A stretch of 45,541 bases of DNA from Planctomycetota bacterium (GTDB lineage Bacteria; Planctomycetota; Phycisphaerae; Phycisphaerales; SM1A02). The DNA is taken from NCBI GenBank assembly GCA_022568135.1, contig JADFFQ010000030.1, positions 1-45,541 on the forward strand, read 5' to 3'. Position numbers and translations under genes: made by a program. The notes below the pieces were generated by a model that made no database searches, was not told the origin of the DNA, and saw only the letters and a list, made by a program, of their open reading frames with translations. Positions 31,039 through 39,267 of the stretch are shown here, one piece after another (the stretch's first letter is position 1; every line of letters begins with the position of its first letter).

Positions 31039-31905
31039 ATGACCGCCATGGTGCGTTTCACGAAGATGCACGGCATCGGCAACGATTACATCTACGTCAA
31101 CCGGTCCGAAGAGTCCGTCAATGATCCAGCTGTGCTGGCTCGGGCGATGGCCGATCGCCGCCGGGGCATCGGCGCCGACGGCTTGATTCTCATTCTCCCA
31201 GCGGAGCCCGGTGTCGATGCGGCCGTGCGCATGCGCATGTTCAATGCCGACGGAAGCGAGTCGGCGATGTGTGGCAACGGCATCCGCTGCGTCTGCAAGT
31301 ACGCTCACGATCACGGGCTCAGCAAGGCGCAGCCGATGCGCATCCAAACCGGGGCAGGCGTGCTGACGTTGGAATACACCATTGGCGACGACGGCACCGT
31401 CGATCAGGTGACGGTGGATATGGGCGAACCGATCCTCTTGCTTGGCGACGTGCCCGTAGATCGGCGTCATCTCGCCGGCGGGGACGGGCCGATGTACCGC
31501 ATCAGCGTTGATGAGCAAACCTTCGAGGCGGTGTTCGTCTCGATAGGCAATCCACACGCGATCATCTACGTCGATGATGCCGAGGTCGTCGATCTCCAAC
31601 GCCTCGGCCCGAAGCTGGAAACACATCCGGCCTTCCCGAATCGCATGAACGTGCACTTCGTCCGGGTGGCCGATCCCAACCAGGTTTTTATGCGCACGTG
31701 GGAGCGGGGTAGCGGCGCGACCCTGGCCTGCGGGTCAGGCGCCTGCGCGGTGTGTGTGGCCGGGGTGATCACCGGCCGCACCGATCGGCGGCTGCTCGCG
31801 CATCTGCCCGGCGGCGATCTCGATATCCGCTGGGATGAGCGGACGAATCACGTCTTCATGACCGGCCCCGCCGTCGAAGTATTCACCGGCGACTGGCCCC
31901 TGTAA
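31039..31905 (+). CDS. dapF: Diaminopimelate epimerase
   Basis: A protein of 288 residues from ATG 31039. It interconverts LL- and meso-diaminopimelate in lysine and peptidoglycan synthesis. The two catalytic Cys lie in duplicated contexts, AMCGNGIRCVCKYA and ACGSGACAVCVAG. KMHGIGNDYIYVN at the start, SIGNPHAIIYVDD and WERGSGATLACGSGA are all typical. Presence of dapF supports DAP-type peptidoglycan in this organism. Its TAA stop adjoins a REP element. Confidence 0.97.
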   Translation: MTAMVRFTKMHGIGNDYIYVNRSEESVNDPAVLARAMADRRRGIGADGLILILPAEPGVDAAVRMRMFNADGSESAMCGNGIRCVCKYAHDHGLSKAQPMRIQTGAGVLTLEYTIGDDGTVDQVTVDMGEPILLLGDVPVDRRHLAGGDGPMYRISVDEQTFEAVFVSIGNPHAIIYVDDAEVVDLQRLGPKLETHPAFPNRMNVHFVRVADPNQVFMRTWERGSGATLACGSGACAVCVAGVITGRTDRRLLAHLPGGDLDIRWDERTNHVFMTGPAVEVFTGDWPL

Positions 31906-31906
31906 C

Positions 31907-31989
31907 GCCGTCGGCAGTGCCGGCGGGAAACGCGCTCGTCAGCGCGACCATTCACCTGCACCGCGAGCGGCTGCTCGCGGCTTTCCATG
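31907..31989 (+). repeat. REP element, copy 1
   Basis: The element begins at the dapF TAA. It contains the palindrome CCGGCAGTGCCGG-like GTCGGCAGTGCCGGC, GGGAAACG, a CGCGCTCGTCAGCGCG hairpin and CCGCGAGCGGCTGCTCGCGG, ending CTTTCCATG. Copy 2 at 32545 has the same order and orientation. Confidence 0.75.
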
Positions 31990-32005
31990 TTGTATGATCG
32001 ACGCG

Positions 32006-32546
32006 ATGCCGAGCACCATCGGATATCACGTTGTCAAAACGGGATACGGCTTGTGGTTGCCAGGCGATGAGCGTGGATCATGGTCAAAGGCGTGGGACGC
32101 GAAGATTGGGTTCGTCGAGCCGCACACGCTGCACGAGGGTGATCCCGTTCGACAGCGCATGGCGCATGGCGCAGGAGCGGATGAACTCCGCCATAGGCGG
32201 ACCGGTGCTCCTCACCGACGCGATGATCGACGCCATCGCCGGTGCTCTTGAGTTATGCGTTGATCGATCGGACGGCGGCTTGTCAATCGTCGCGGCAACG
32301 ATCCAAGCCACGCACATGCACCTGTTGATCCCATACGGAGGGCGCGATATCCACCATACCGTGCGTTGGATCGGAGATCAGACGACCAAGGCGGTTCGTC
32401 GCCACACCGACCACCGCGGCCCGTTATGGTGCAAGGGAAAGTGGTGCTCATACGTGTTCGAGGAGTCGCATTGGCGCAACGCGATGCGGTACATCCAAAC
32501 ACATCATCCCGCTGCAGGCCCGTTTTCGTTCGTCACTCCCATGTAA
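32006..32546 (+). pseudogene. REP-associated tyrosine transposase (RAYT, Y1/HUH), frameshifted
   Basis: Frame 1 from ATG 32006 reads MPSTIGYHVVKTGYGLWLPG, then DERGSWSKAWDAKIG and DPVRQRMA. The second frame continues QERMNSAIGGPVLLTDAMID, then ATHMHLLIPYGG with the HUH pair, KWCSYVFEESHWRNAMRYIQ with the likely catalytic Tyr, and ends at TAA 32544-32546. The break is a 7-base tandem duplication, GCGCATG (32155-32161 and 32162-32168). Removing one unit joins the frames exactly as RQRMAQERMNS. RAYTs process REP palindromes, and two REP copies flank this gene in direct orientation. A TATGAT hexamer precedes the start by 7 bases. Confidence 0.85.
32155..32168 (+). repeat. 7-bp tandem duplication causing the RAYT frameshift
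   Basis: GCGCATG occurs twice in tandem, followed by a third partial unit GCGCAG. Loss of one copy restores a single continuous transposase frame. Confidence 0.85.
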
Positions 32547-32631
32547 AGCCGCCGGCAGTGCCGGCGGGAAACGTGCGGTCACCGCGATTGACTCACGGTC
32601 AACCGCGAGCGGCTGCTCGCGGCTTTCCATG
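32545..32631 (+). repeat. REP element, copy 2
   Basis: The element begins at the RAYT TAA. AAGCCGC (32546-32552) can pair with GCGGCTT at the far end. Inside are CCGGCAGTGCCGG, GGGAAACG, a variable middle hairpin, and CCGCGAGC-GGCT-GCTCGCGG. It ends in CTTTCCATG like copy 1. Confidence 0.78.
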
Positions 32632-32647
32632 GTGTGAGCCGAGCCGT

Positions 32648-32653
32648 ACCATG
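32648..32653 (+). promoter_or_regulatory. -10-like TACCAT five bases before the M20 ATG
   Basis: TACCAT ends at 32653 and the ATG is at 32659, with no Shine-Dalgarno between. This fits a leaderless promoter at the edge of the REP element. Confidence 0.35.
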
Positions 32654-32658
32654 TGCTC

Positions 32659-33969
32659 ATGGCGTTGACTGACACCGAACGTCGCCTATGTGATCTGATC
32701 AAGGCGCGGGCTGACCTGCTGCTGCAACAGTTGGCCGAGCATGTGGCGATCTCGACCGGCCGGAACAACACGCCGGGGTTGAATCGCTATCGTGATCTCG
32801 TCGCCGGCCGGCTGTCAGCGCTGGGAGCGGTCATCAAGCACATGCCGGGGGAGCCGCGACCCAAGTGGCTCGATACACCCGGCAGATCGAGCGCGGGTAC
32901 ATCGATCCCGCCGACGTTGGTGGCCAAGCATCGTGTCGATGCCGCTACCCCGAGAATCCTGATCGTCGGGCACCTCGATACCGTGCATGATCCCGAGGAT
33001 TCCTTCTGCGAGCTGACGGTGTCGTCCGACGGGAAGATCGCCACGGGTCCGGGCGCGGTGGATATGAAGGGTGGCGTGTTGATTGCCGTCACCGCGCTGG
33101 AGATGCTGGCCGAGGCGGGCGTCGAGCTGAACTGGACGATGCTGCTGAACAGCGACGAGGAGACTGGGTCATTCCACAGCGAAGCGGTGCTACGCGAAGC
33201 CGCGAGCGGCCATGATTTGGGCATCGTGCTGGAGCCGGCCTTGGCAGACGGGGCGCTGGTTATTGAGCGCGTGGGCTCCGGGCAGTTCATGGTCGAGGTG
33301 TTTGGGCGCTCAGCCCACGCGGGGCGGGATTTCACAAAAGGCGTGAGCGCCGTCAACAAGCTTGCTGAGATTATCATTGTCTTGGCCCAGATGGCGAGGC
33401 CCCCAAGCGGCGCCGTGGTCAACGTGGGCCCGTTGCAGGGTGGTCCGGTTACGAACACTGTGCCCGACTACGCTGCGGCCTGGGGCAACGTGCGATACGC
33501 TGATGCCGATGCGGGCACGCGGCTCGCCGCGGCGATTGATGCGCTGGCTACGGCCGATGATGCGCTGCCTCGGGTGGTGGTGCACCGCTGTTGGAACCGC
33601 CCACCGAAGCCGACCACCGAAGCGGTGCGCGGCTTTGCCGAGGCGGCGCGGGCCGTTGCTGAGGATCTCGGGCCGGCCCACCGTGGGCTGCCGTTCGCCT
33701 CCGCCGGAGGTGTGTGCGACGGCAACAACTTGCAAGATGCAGGCTTGGCGACGATCGACAGCCTCGGTGTTCGCGGGGGCAACCTGCATCGAAACGATGA
33801 GTACGTCGAAGTGGCCAGCCTGGTCGAGCGATGTCAACTGCTGGCGGCGCTATTGGCGCGACTGGCCCAGGGAGGCGTGCATATTCCTTCTGAACGTGAC
33901 CCTGTGACTGCGGTTGCCGTGCCGGGCGTCGATAATCACGGTGGACCCCCGCACCGCGAGGGTGTGTAG
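32659..33969 (+). CDS. M20-family metallopeptidase / deacylase (candidate succinylglutamate desuccinylase)
   Basis: A protein of 436 residues from ATG 32659; an in-frame GTG lies at 32653. Metal ligands of the M20 family are intact: GHLDTV, GAVDMKGG, SDEETGS, LEPAL and GNLHRNDEY, with a dimerisation domain containing SAHAG and VNVGPLQGGPVTNTVPD. Family enzymes remove acyl or aminoacyl groups (ArgE, DapE, CPG2). Placed first in a cluster with AstA and AstD, it could act in place of the unrelated AstE to split succinylglutamate into succinate and glutamate. That assignment rests on context. Confidence 0.85.
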   Translation: MALTDTERRLCDLIKARADLLLQQLAEHVAISTGRNNTPGLNRYRDLVAGRLSALGAVIKHMPGEPRPKWLDTPGRSSAGTSIPPTLVAKHRVDAATPRILIVGHLDTVHDPEDSFCELTVSSDGKIATGPGAVDMKGGVLIAVTALEMLAEAGVELNWTMLLNSDEETGSFHSEAVLREAASGHDLGIVLEPALADGALVIERVGSGQFMVEVFGRSAHAGRDFTKGVSAVNKLAEIIIVLAQMARPPSGAVVNVGPLQGGPVTNTVPDYAAAWGNVRYADADAGTRLAAAIDALATADDALPRVVVHRCWNRPPKPTTEAVRGFAEAARAVAEDLGPAHRGLPFASAGGVCDGNNLQDAGLATIDSLGVRGGNLHRNDEYVEVASLVERCQLLAALLARLAQGGVHIPSERDPVTAVAVPGVDNHGGPPHREGV

Positions 33970-33999
33970 GATGAGTGATCGGCATCGCGCGGTGCGCCT

Positions 34000-35460
34000 A
34001 TGGACAGAGACCCGCACATGACCTCGGGCACATCTGAAATTTCATCCTTGAGCGCGTTTGCGGACTGCCCGCCCGTCGCGGAGGCGGTGGACACGATTGT
34101 GCGCGAGCTGGTCGAAGCCCGATCGTTGATCACGGGTGTTCGGCGGCCGGCGCCTGAGTTGGCCGCGTCATACGAGGCGCATCTCGCCCGGCAAACGCAA
34201 ATCAAGGGCAGGCCGCCTGTGTATCCGTATGTCGGTTGCGGCCTCGGCCACGGCCCGCTTGTGCAACTGGCTGACGGGTCGGTGAAGTGGGACATGATCA
34301 GCGGCATCGGCGTGCACGCATTCGGCCACAGCGACCCGGACCTCGTCGCGACCGCCTTGCGGGCCGCACTGAGCGACACCGTCATGCAGGGCAACCTGCA
34401 ATTCAACACCGAGGCGATTGAGTTCGCTGAACTCCTGCTGGCCGAAGCGGCCCGAACATCGCGGCTGGAGCACTGCTTTGTCATCAACTCAGGCGCGTTG
34501 GCCAACGAATCAGCGTTGAAGCTGTGCTTTCAGCACAATGCCCCGGCCGATCGGGTGTTGGCGTTCGCACACGGGTTCGCTGGTCGAACCACGACGTTGG
34601 CGCAGATCACCGATTCGAGCGCGGGTCGGGTGGGCATCCCGCTCACTGTCGGCGTGGATTACGTACCGTTCTATGATCCCGAACACGGCGATGAATCGAT
34701 CAAGGAGACTCTCAACGGCCTCCAGCAGGTGATCGAGCGTTACCCAGGCCGGCACGCCTGCTTCGTGATGGAGCTGGTGCAGGGTGAAGGGGGCTTCAAC
34801 GTGGCGCCGCGCGAGTTCTTCGTGCCGCTAATGGAACTGTGCCGCGACAATGGCATCGCGGTGTGGGTGGACGAGATCCAGACGTTCGGCCGAACGTGCG
34901 AGATGTTCTACTTCGAGCAGCTCGGCGTGGGCGACTACGTTGATGTCGTGACGGTGGGGAAGTTGAGCCAGGCGTGCGCGTGTCTGTACACCGCCCAATA
35001 CAACCCCAAGCCGGGTCTGCTCAGCGCGACGTTTGTCGGGTCCACGGTTGCGCTGCATGTGGGGCGGCGCATTCTCGCGCGGCTGCGCGAGGGTGGATAC
35101 TATGGCCCCGATGGCCGGATCGCCCGGCTTCAGACGGCTTTCCGCAAGCACATGCAGGCGCTGGTCGAACAGCATCCGGACTGGTTTGGGCCGGTGCCGC
35201 AAGCCGACGGCCGATCAACGCAACGCGTCTACGATGGAGTGGGGGGGATGATGCGGCTTACGCCGTTTGGAGGTGATCGGTCAAAGATCACCAAGGCGCT
35301 GCGCGTGATGTTCGATGAAGGGGTCATCGCCTTTTATTGCGGTCACGAGCCATACCATATTCGTTTCCTGCCGCCGGTCGGCGTCATGCAGCCGCAGCAG
35401 TTCGACGACGTGTTTGAGATCATGGAGGCTGCGTTGGCGAGAGCGGCGCAGAGCGAATGA
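34000..35460 (+). CDS. Class III aminotransferase (candidate succinylornithine transaminase)
   Basis: A protein of 486 residues (ATG 34000; ATG 34018 also possible). PLP-binding features: GALANESALKLCFQ for the phosphate-binding turn, FAHGFAGRTTT, FVMELVQGEGGFNV, WVDEIQTFGRT with the Asp that contacts the pyridine nitrogen, and TVGKLSQ with the Schiff-base Lys. The subfamily is close to ornithine, acetylornithine and lysine-6-type aminotransferases. In this cluster the expected reaction is transamination of N2-succinylornithine to the semialdehyde, the AstC step. It follows the M20 gene by 30 bases; a heptamer repeat separates it from AstA. Confidence 0.88.
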   Translation: MDRDPHMTSGTSEISSLSAFADCPPVAEAVDTIVRELVEARSLITGVRRPAPELAASYEAHLARQTQIKGRPPVYPYVGCGLGHGPLVQLADGSVKWDMISGIGVHAFGHSDPDLVATALRAALSDTVMQGNLQFNTEAIEFAELLLAEAARTSRLEHCFVINSGALANESALKLCFQHNAPADRVLAFAHGFAGRTTTLAQITDSSAGRVGIPLTVGVDYVPFYDPEHGDESIKETLNGLQQVIERYPGRHACFVMELVQGEGGFNVAPREFFVPLMELCRDNGIAVWVDEIQTFGRTCEMFYFEQLGVGDYVDVVTVGKLSQACACLYTAQYNPKPGLLSATFVGSTVALHVGRRILARLREGGYYGPDGRIARLQTAFRKHMQALVEQHPDWFGPVPQADGRSTQRVYDGVGGMMRLTPFGGDRSKITKALRVMFDEGVIAFYCGHEPYHIRFLPPVGVMQPQQFDDVFEIMEAALARAAQSE

Positions 35461-35503
35461 CCCCGCCCCTGTCCTCCGATCGTTCCTCTTTTTCTTCTTC
35501 TTC

Positions 35504-35533
35504 CCTAATCCCTAATTCCTGACCCCTAATCCC
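35504..35533 (+). repeat. Heptameric tandem repeat (YCCTAA/TCCTGA), copy 2
   Basis: Units TCCCTAA, TCCCTAA, TTCCTGA, CCCCTAA and TCCC follow a TTCTTCTTCTTC tract between the aminotransferase stop and the AstA start. No Shine-Dalgarno is visible before ATG 35543, so this pyrimidine-rich stretch forms the AstA leader. Confidence 0.6.
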
Positions 35534-35542
35534 TTTCTTCTC

Positions 35543-36646
35543 ATGTTTCTCATCCGCCAGGCTACCGTTGACGATGCTCCCACGCTGCTGAAGCTGGCAA
35601 AGATGGTGCATTTCATCAATCTGCCGGCGGACCCGGAGATCATTCGCACCAGGATCGTGCGGTCACGCAAGAGCTTCGCCGGCCAGGCGCCCAGCCCGCG
35701 CGAGCGGCAGTTCATGTTTGTGATCGAAGAGACCGGAACAGGCAACGTGATCGGCACATCGTCGATCGTTTCGTGCATCAGCTGGCCCGGCCGGCCTCAT
35801 ACGTACTTGCAACTTCGCAAGCTCGAGCTCTACAGCACAGACCTTCAGACCGGGCAAGTGCATCTGACCTTGAAGCTCGGCAAGGACGAATCCGGGCCGA
35901 GCGAGATCGGCGGCCTTGTGCTCGGGCCGTCGTATCGCGGGCACCAGGAGAAGCTCGGCATGCTCCTGAGCCTCATTCGCTTCCACCTCATCGGGCTGCA
36001 CCGCGAGTGGTTCTCCGACCGCATCATTGCCGAGATGATGGGGGCGTTGACGCCTGACAGCCGTAACTTGTTTTGGGAGGCGTTCGGCCGGCGGTTCATC
36101 AATCTGACCTTCGCGGAGGCTGATTTGTTCTGTCAGCGGTCCAAGGAGTTCATCACTTCCCTGCTCCCCAAGCAGGAGATCTATGTCTCGCTGCTGCCGC
36201 CCGATGCCCGCAATACGATCGGGAAGGTCGGCCCGGAGACGGAACCGGCCAAGAAGCTTCTCGAAGGGATCGGCTTTCGCGATTGCGGCCATGTCGATCC
36301 GTTTGATGGCGGCCCATACCTTGAAGCGCAGATCGAGGAGATCGATTTGGTCAAATCGACCAGAAAATGCCGGCTCGGAGAGCCCGTGGATGACGGGCCG
36401 AACGCCGGCTTTGTGAGCGTGAATCGGGAGGCGGGCTTCCGGGCCCTCAGAACGCTGTATGCAGAATCTGCGGGGGTGGTGTCGATCCCGGCGGAAGCAG
36501 CAGAGCTCTTGGGAGCCCGTGCGGGTGATGTCATCGGCCTGACGCCGATGCCGACGCCGGTCGCGGCGCGGCTGAGCCGGTCCAAGGCCGATGCGCCCGC
36601 TCAACGACGCGCCCCCTCCGCTGCCCCGCCCGAGGTCGTTCCGTGA
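35543..36646 (+). CDS. astA: Arginine/ornithine N-succinyltransferase
   Basis: A protein of 367 residues with good resemblance to AstA along most of its length. It opens FLIRQATVDDAPTLLKLAK; the core has GGLVLGPSYRGHQEKLG, then IIAEMMGALTPDSRNLFWEA, FGRRFINLTFAEADLFC, LLPKQEIYVSLLPPDARNTI and HVDPFDGGPYLEA. AstA transfers succinyl from succinyl-CoA to the alpha-amino group of arginine; the Pseudomonas enzyme also uses ornithine. A C-terminal tail of about 25 residues rich in Ala/Pro/Arg is extra. The stop overlaps the astD GTG start, so the two are coupled. Confidence 0.93.
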   Translation: MFLIRQATVDDAPTLLKLAKMVHFINLPADPEIIRTRIVRSRKSFAGQAPSPRERQFMFVIEETGTGNVIGTSSIVSCISWPGRPHTYLQLRKLELYSTDLQTGQVHLTLKLGKDESGPSEIGGLVLGPSYRGHQEKLGMLLSLIRFHLIGLHREWFSDRIIAEMMGALTPDSRNLFWEAFGRRFINLTFAEADLFCQRSKEFITSLLPKQEIYVSLLPPDARNTIGKVGPETEPAKKLLEGIGFRDCGHVDPFDGGPYLEAQIEEIDLVKSTRKCRLGEPVDDGPNAGFVSVNREAGFRALRTLYAESAGVVSIPAEAAELLGARAGDVIGLTPMPTPVAARLSRSKADAPAQRRAPSAAPPEVVP

Positions 36647-38139
36647 TCGACCTCCTGAAGCACCCGCCAAGCAGCTACATCAACGGCCGATTTGAGCCGA
36701 TCCCAGGCGATGACCTCGTGTCGACCGATCCCACCGAGCCGGATCGGATCATCTGGCAGGGCTCGCCGTCCGTGGATCATGTGGACCAGGCGATCCAGGC
36801 CGCGCGCCGTGCGCTGGACGAGTGGTCCGCGCGCCCTATGAATGATCGGGCGGACCTGTTGCGGCGCTGGCAGCAGATCGTCGCCTTGCACGCCGAGCGC
36901 ATCGCCGAAGTCATCACCGACGAGATGGGCAAGACGCTGGCCGAATCTCGCTTTGAGGCCAAGGCCCTCGCTGACAAAGTGGCGATCACGCTGGACGAGA
37001 TCAGCCTCAGCCGGGTTCGGGAGTACGAGGTGAGCGTGTCGGCGTCTCGTGCGGGTCATTGCCGCTTCAAGCCGCATGGGGTGATGGCGGTCCTCGGCCC
37101 GTTCAACTTTCCCGCCCACCTTCCCAACGGCCACTTTGTCCCGGCGCTGCTGCTGGGCAACACGGTCGTCTTCAAGCCGTCCAAGCAGACGCCGGCCGTG
37201 GGGCAACTGCTTGGGGAACTCATGGATGAAGCAGGCGTCCCTCCGGGGGTGTTCAACATGATTCATGGCGGTCGGGGCGTCGCGCCGGCGCTAGTGAGCC
37301 ACGACGGCATCGATGGCATTCTGTTCACGGGCTCCTGGGCGGTTGGGCGCAGCATTCTCCAGGCCAACCTCGATCGGCCGGGGCGCATCATGGCCCTGGA
37401 GATGGGCGGGAACAACCCGGCGGTGGTCCTGGCCGATGCCCATCTCAAGCAAGCGGTCGTCGAATGCGCCCGGGCCGCCTTTGTGACCACCGGGCAGCGC
37501 TGCACCTGCACCCGGCGAGTGATCGTCGAGCAGGACATTGCTGAGCGGTTCATTCCTGCGTTGTGCAAAGTGACATCGACGTTGCTCATCGGCCCGCCCC
37601 GATCCACCGATCCGATCTTCATGGGCCCGGTGGTGAGCGAGCAAGCGGTCCAAGATGTGCGCCAGTTCCAGGACGACTTGGTGCAAGCCGGCGGGCGGGT
37701 GCTGGTCGAGGCCACGGCGATGGATCGGCCGGGGCACTTCGTCACGCCCGGCGTGGTGGAGGTTGACGGCTTTAGTGTCCAGACCGACTGCGAGGTGTTC
37801 GGGCCATTCCTGCAGGTCACCGTTGTGAGCGATCTGGATCAGGCGATCGAGCAGGCCAACGCCACAAACTATGGTCTGGCGGCGTCGATCTTCACCAATG
37901 ATGATGCGGCCTACGAGACGTTCTTCCGCCGAGTACGGGCCGGCTGCATCAACCGCAATACGGGTACGGCTGGGGCGTCAAGCAAACTCCCCTTCGGCGG
38001 CCTGGGCCACAGCGGCAACCACCGACCCGCCGCCGCCTTCAGCGTGGATTACTGTGCCTATCCAGTGGCGAACATGATCGAGCATTCCGCCGACGCTGCG
38101 CTTCCAGCGGGCATGCATTGGGACGAGCGATGGGTGTGA
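36643..38139 (+). CDS. astD: Succinylglutamate-semialdehyde dehydrogenase
   Basis: A protein of 498 residues starting at GTG 36643. It matches AstD rather than generic aldehyde dehydrogenases: INGRFEPIPGDDLVSTDP, FKPHGVMAVLGPFNFPAHLP, NGHFVPALLLGNTVVFKPS, LFTGSWAVGR, ALEMGGNNPAVVL with the catalytic Glu, TTGQRCTCTRR with the nucleophilic Cys, and PFGGLGHSGNHRPAA near the end. It oxidises N2-succinylglutamate 5-semialdehyde to succinylglutamate using NAD. It is translationally coupled to astA, and the ureohydrolase gene follows after about 80 bases. Confidence 0.94.
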   Translation: MIDLLKHPPSSYINGRFEPIPGDDLVSTDPTEPDRIIWQGSPSVDHVDQAIQAARRALDEWSARPMNDRADLLRRWQQIVALHAERIAEVITDEMGKTLAESRFEAKALADKVAITLDEISLSRVREYEVSVSASRAGHCRFKPHGVMAVLGPFNFPAHLPNGHFVPALLLGNTVVFKPSKQTPAVGQLLGELMDEAGVPPGVFNMIHGGRGVAPALVSHDGIDGILFTGSWAVGRSILQANLDRPGRIMALEMGGNNPAVVLADAHLKQAVVECARAAFVTTGQRCTCTRRVIVEQDIAERFIPALCKVTSTLLIGPPRSTDPIFMGPVVSEQAVQDVRQFQDDLVQAGGRVLVEATAMDRPGHFVTPGVVEVDGFSVQTDCEVFGPFLQVTVVSDLDQAIEQANATNYGLAASIFTNDDAAYETFFRRVRAGCINRNTGTAGASSKLPFGGLGHSGNHRPAAAFSVDYCAYPVANMIEHSADAALPAGMHWDERWV

Positions 38140-38220
38140 GGACACCGGACGGTGCCGACAGTTTGGTTGGGTCCAGACGGCCCGGCTTGCGTTTCGGCGC
38201 AGAGAATCGATGGTGCGGCA

Positions 38221-39207
38221 ATGGCTGAGAAGAAAGAGCCTCGAACGACGCTGCCCGATGTCCGTGAGCATCCCCGCTTCGCCGGGGTGGCCACGTTCTG
38301 CCGGTTCCCGCTGATTGAATCGGTGGTTCCGGGGCACCAGCCGGTGGACTGGGCGATCTATGGCGTGCCGTTCGACGGCGGCGTGACCTACCGGCCGGGT
38401 GCCCGTTTCGGCCCGCGGGCGATACGCGACGCCTCGCAATACATCAAGCCGGTTCACCTCGAGCTGGGTGTCAACATCGCTGAGATATTCTCTCTTGCCG
38501 ATGCGGGCGATGCCCCGATCAAGCCCTATTCCTGTAAGGACACAATCGACGCCGCTTGCGGCTTCGCGCTTGCGCTGGGCGATCCGGCGATAACAAAGCT
38601 GCTGGCGGTCGGCGGCGATCACTCGATCGCGTATGCCAACATCAAGGCGACGTGGCAGCGGCGCGGCCGGCCCAAGCGCGGTCTGGCCATGCTGCATCTG
38701 GACGCTCATCTGGATACCGTCGAGTCCGTCTGGGGCGAGAAGTGGGGCCACGCCTCACCGTTGATCCGGGCGATTGAAGACTCCCTGATTGATCCGTCAC
38801 GCATGCTCAGCGCCGGCATCCGCGGGCCGCACAACGCCACGGCCGATCTTGACTTCGCCAGGGACCATGGCGTTGAGGTGGTGACCTATGACCAGTGGCG
38901 CAGCGGCGAGGGGACCGCACGACTCGACGCGTTCAAGAAACGTCTCGGCGACGACGAGGTCTACCTGTCCTTCGACATCGACTGTGTCGATCCGGCCTAC
39001 GCGCCGGGAACCGGGACGCCAAGTTGCGGCGGGTTCACTTCCGCAGACATCTTCGCGTTGCTGCGGCGCTTCGCCAGCGTGAATCTGGCCGGAGCCGACA
39101 TCGTGGAAGTCCTTCCCGATCGCGATCCGAGCGGGGTCACGGCCCTGCTGGCCAGCCACATCATCTTTGAAATCCTCTGCCTGGCCGCGGCGCACTCCAA
39201 CCGATGA
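38221..39207 (+). CDS. Arginase/agmatinase-family ureohydrolase
   Basis: A protein of 328 residues from ATG 38221 (an upstream frame to 38152 is not conserved-looking). All manganese ligands are present: GGDHSIAY, HLDAHLDTVESVWGEKWGH, and SFDIDCVDPAYAPGTGTP. The end VEVLPDRDPSGVTALLA matches the agmatinase/guanidinobutyrase branch rather than classical arginase. The family hydrolyses guanidino groups to urea. With astA and astD next to it, the likely substrate is arginine or N2-succinylarginine, giving ornithine or succinylornithine and replacing AstB. Agmatine is the alternative. Confidence 0.9.
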   Translation: MAEKKEPRTTLPDVREHPRFAGVATFCRFPLIESVVPGHQPVDWAIYGVPFDGGVTYRPGARFGPRAIRDASQYIKPVHLELGVNIAEIFSLADAGDAPIKPYSCKDTIDAACGFALALGDPAITKLLAVGGDHSIAYANIKATWQRRGRPKRGLAMLHLDAHLDTVESVWGEKWGHASPLIRAIEDSLIDPSRMLSAGIRGPHNATADLDFARDHGVEVVTYDQWRSGEGTARLDAFKKRLGDDEVYLSFDIDCVDPAYAPGTGTPSCGGFTSADIFALLRRFASVNLAGADIVEVLPDRDPSGVTALLASHIIFEILCLAAAHSNR

Positions 39208-39267
39208 TCGAATCTCCGGGCCTGCAGCGGTCATCCGTCGCGGTGCGGCGAGGGGCATTGGGCGCCG

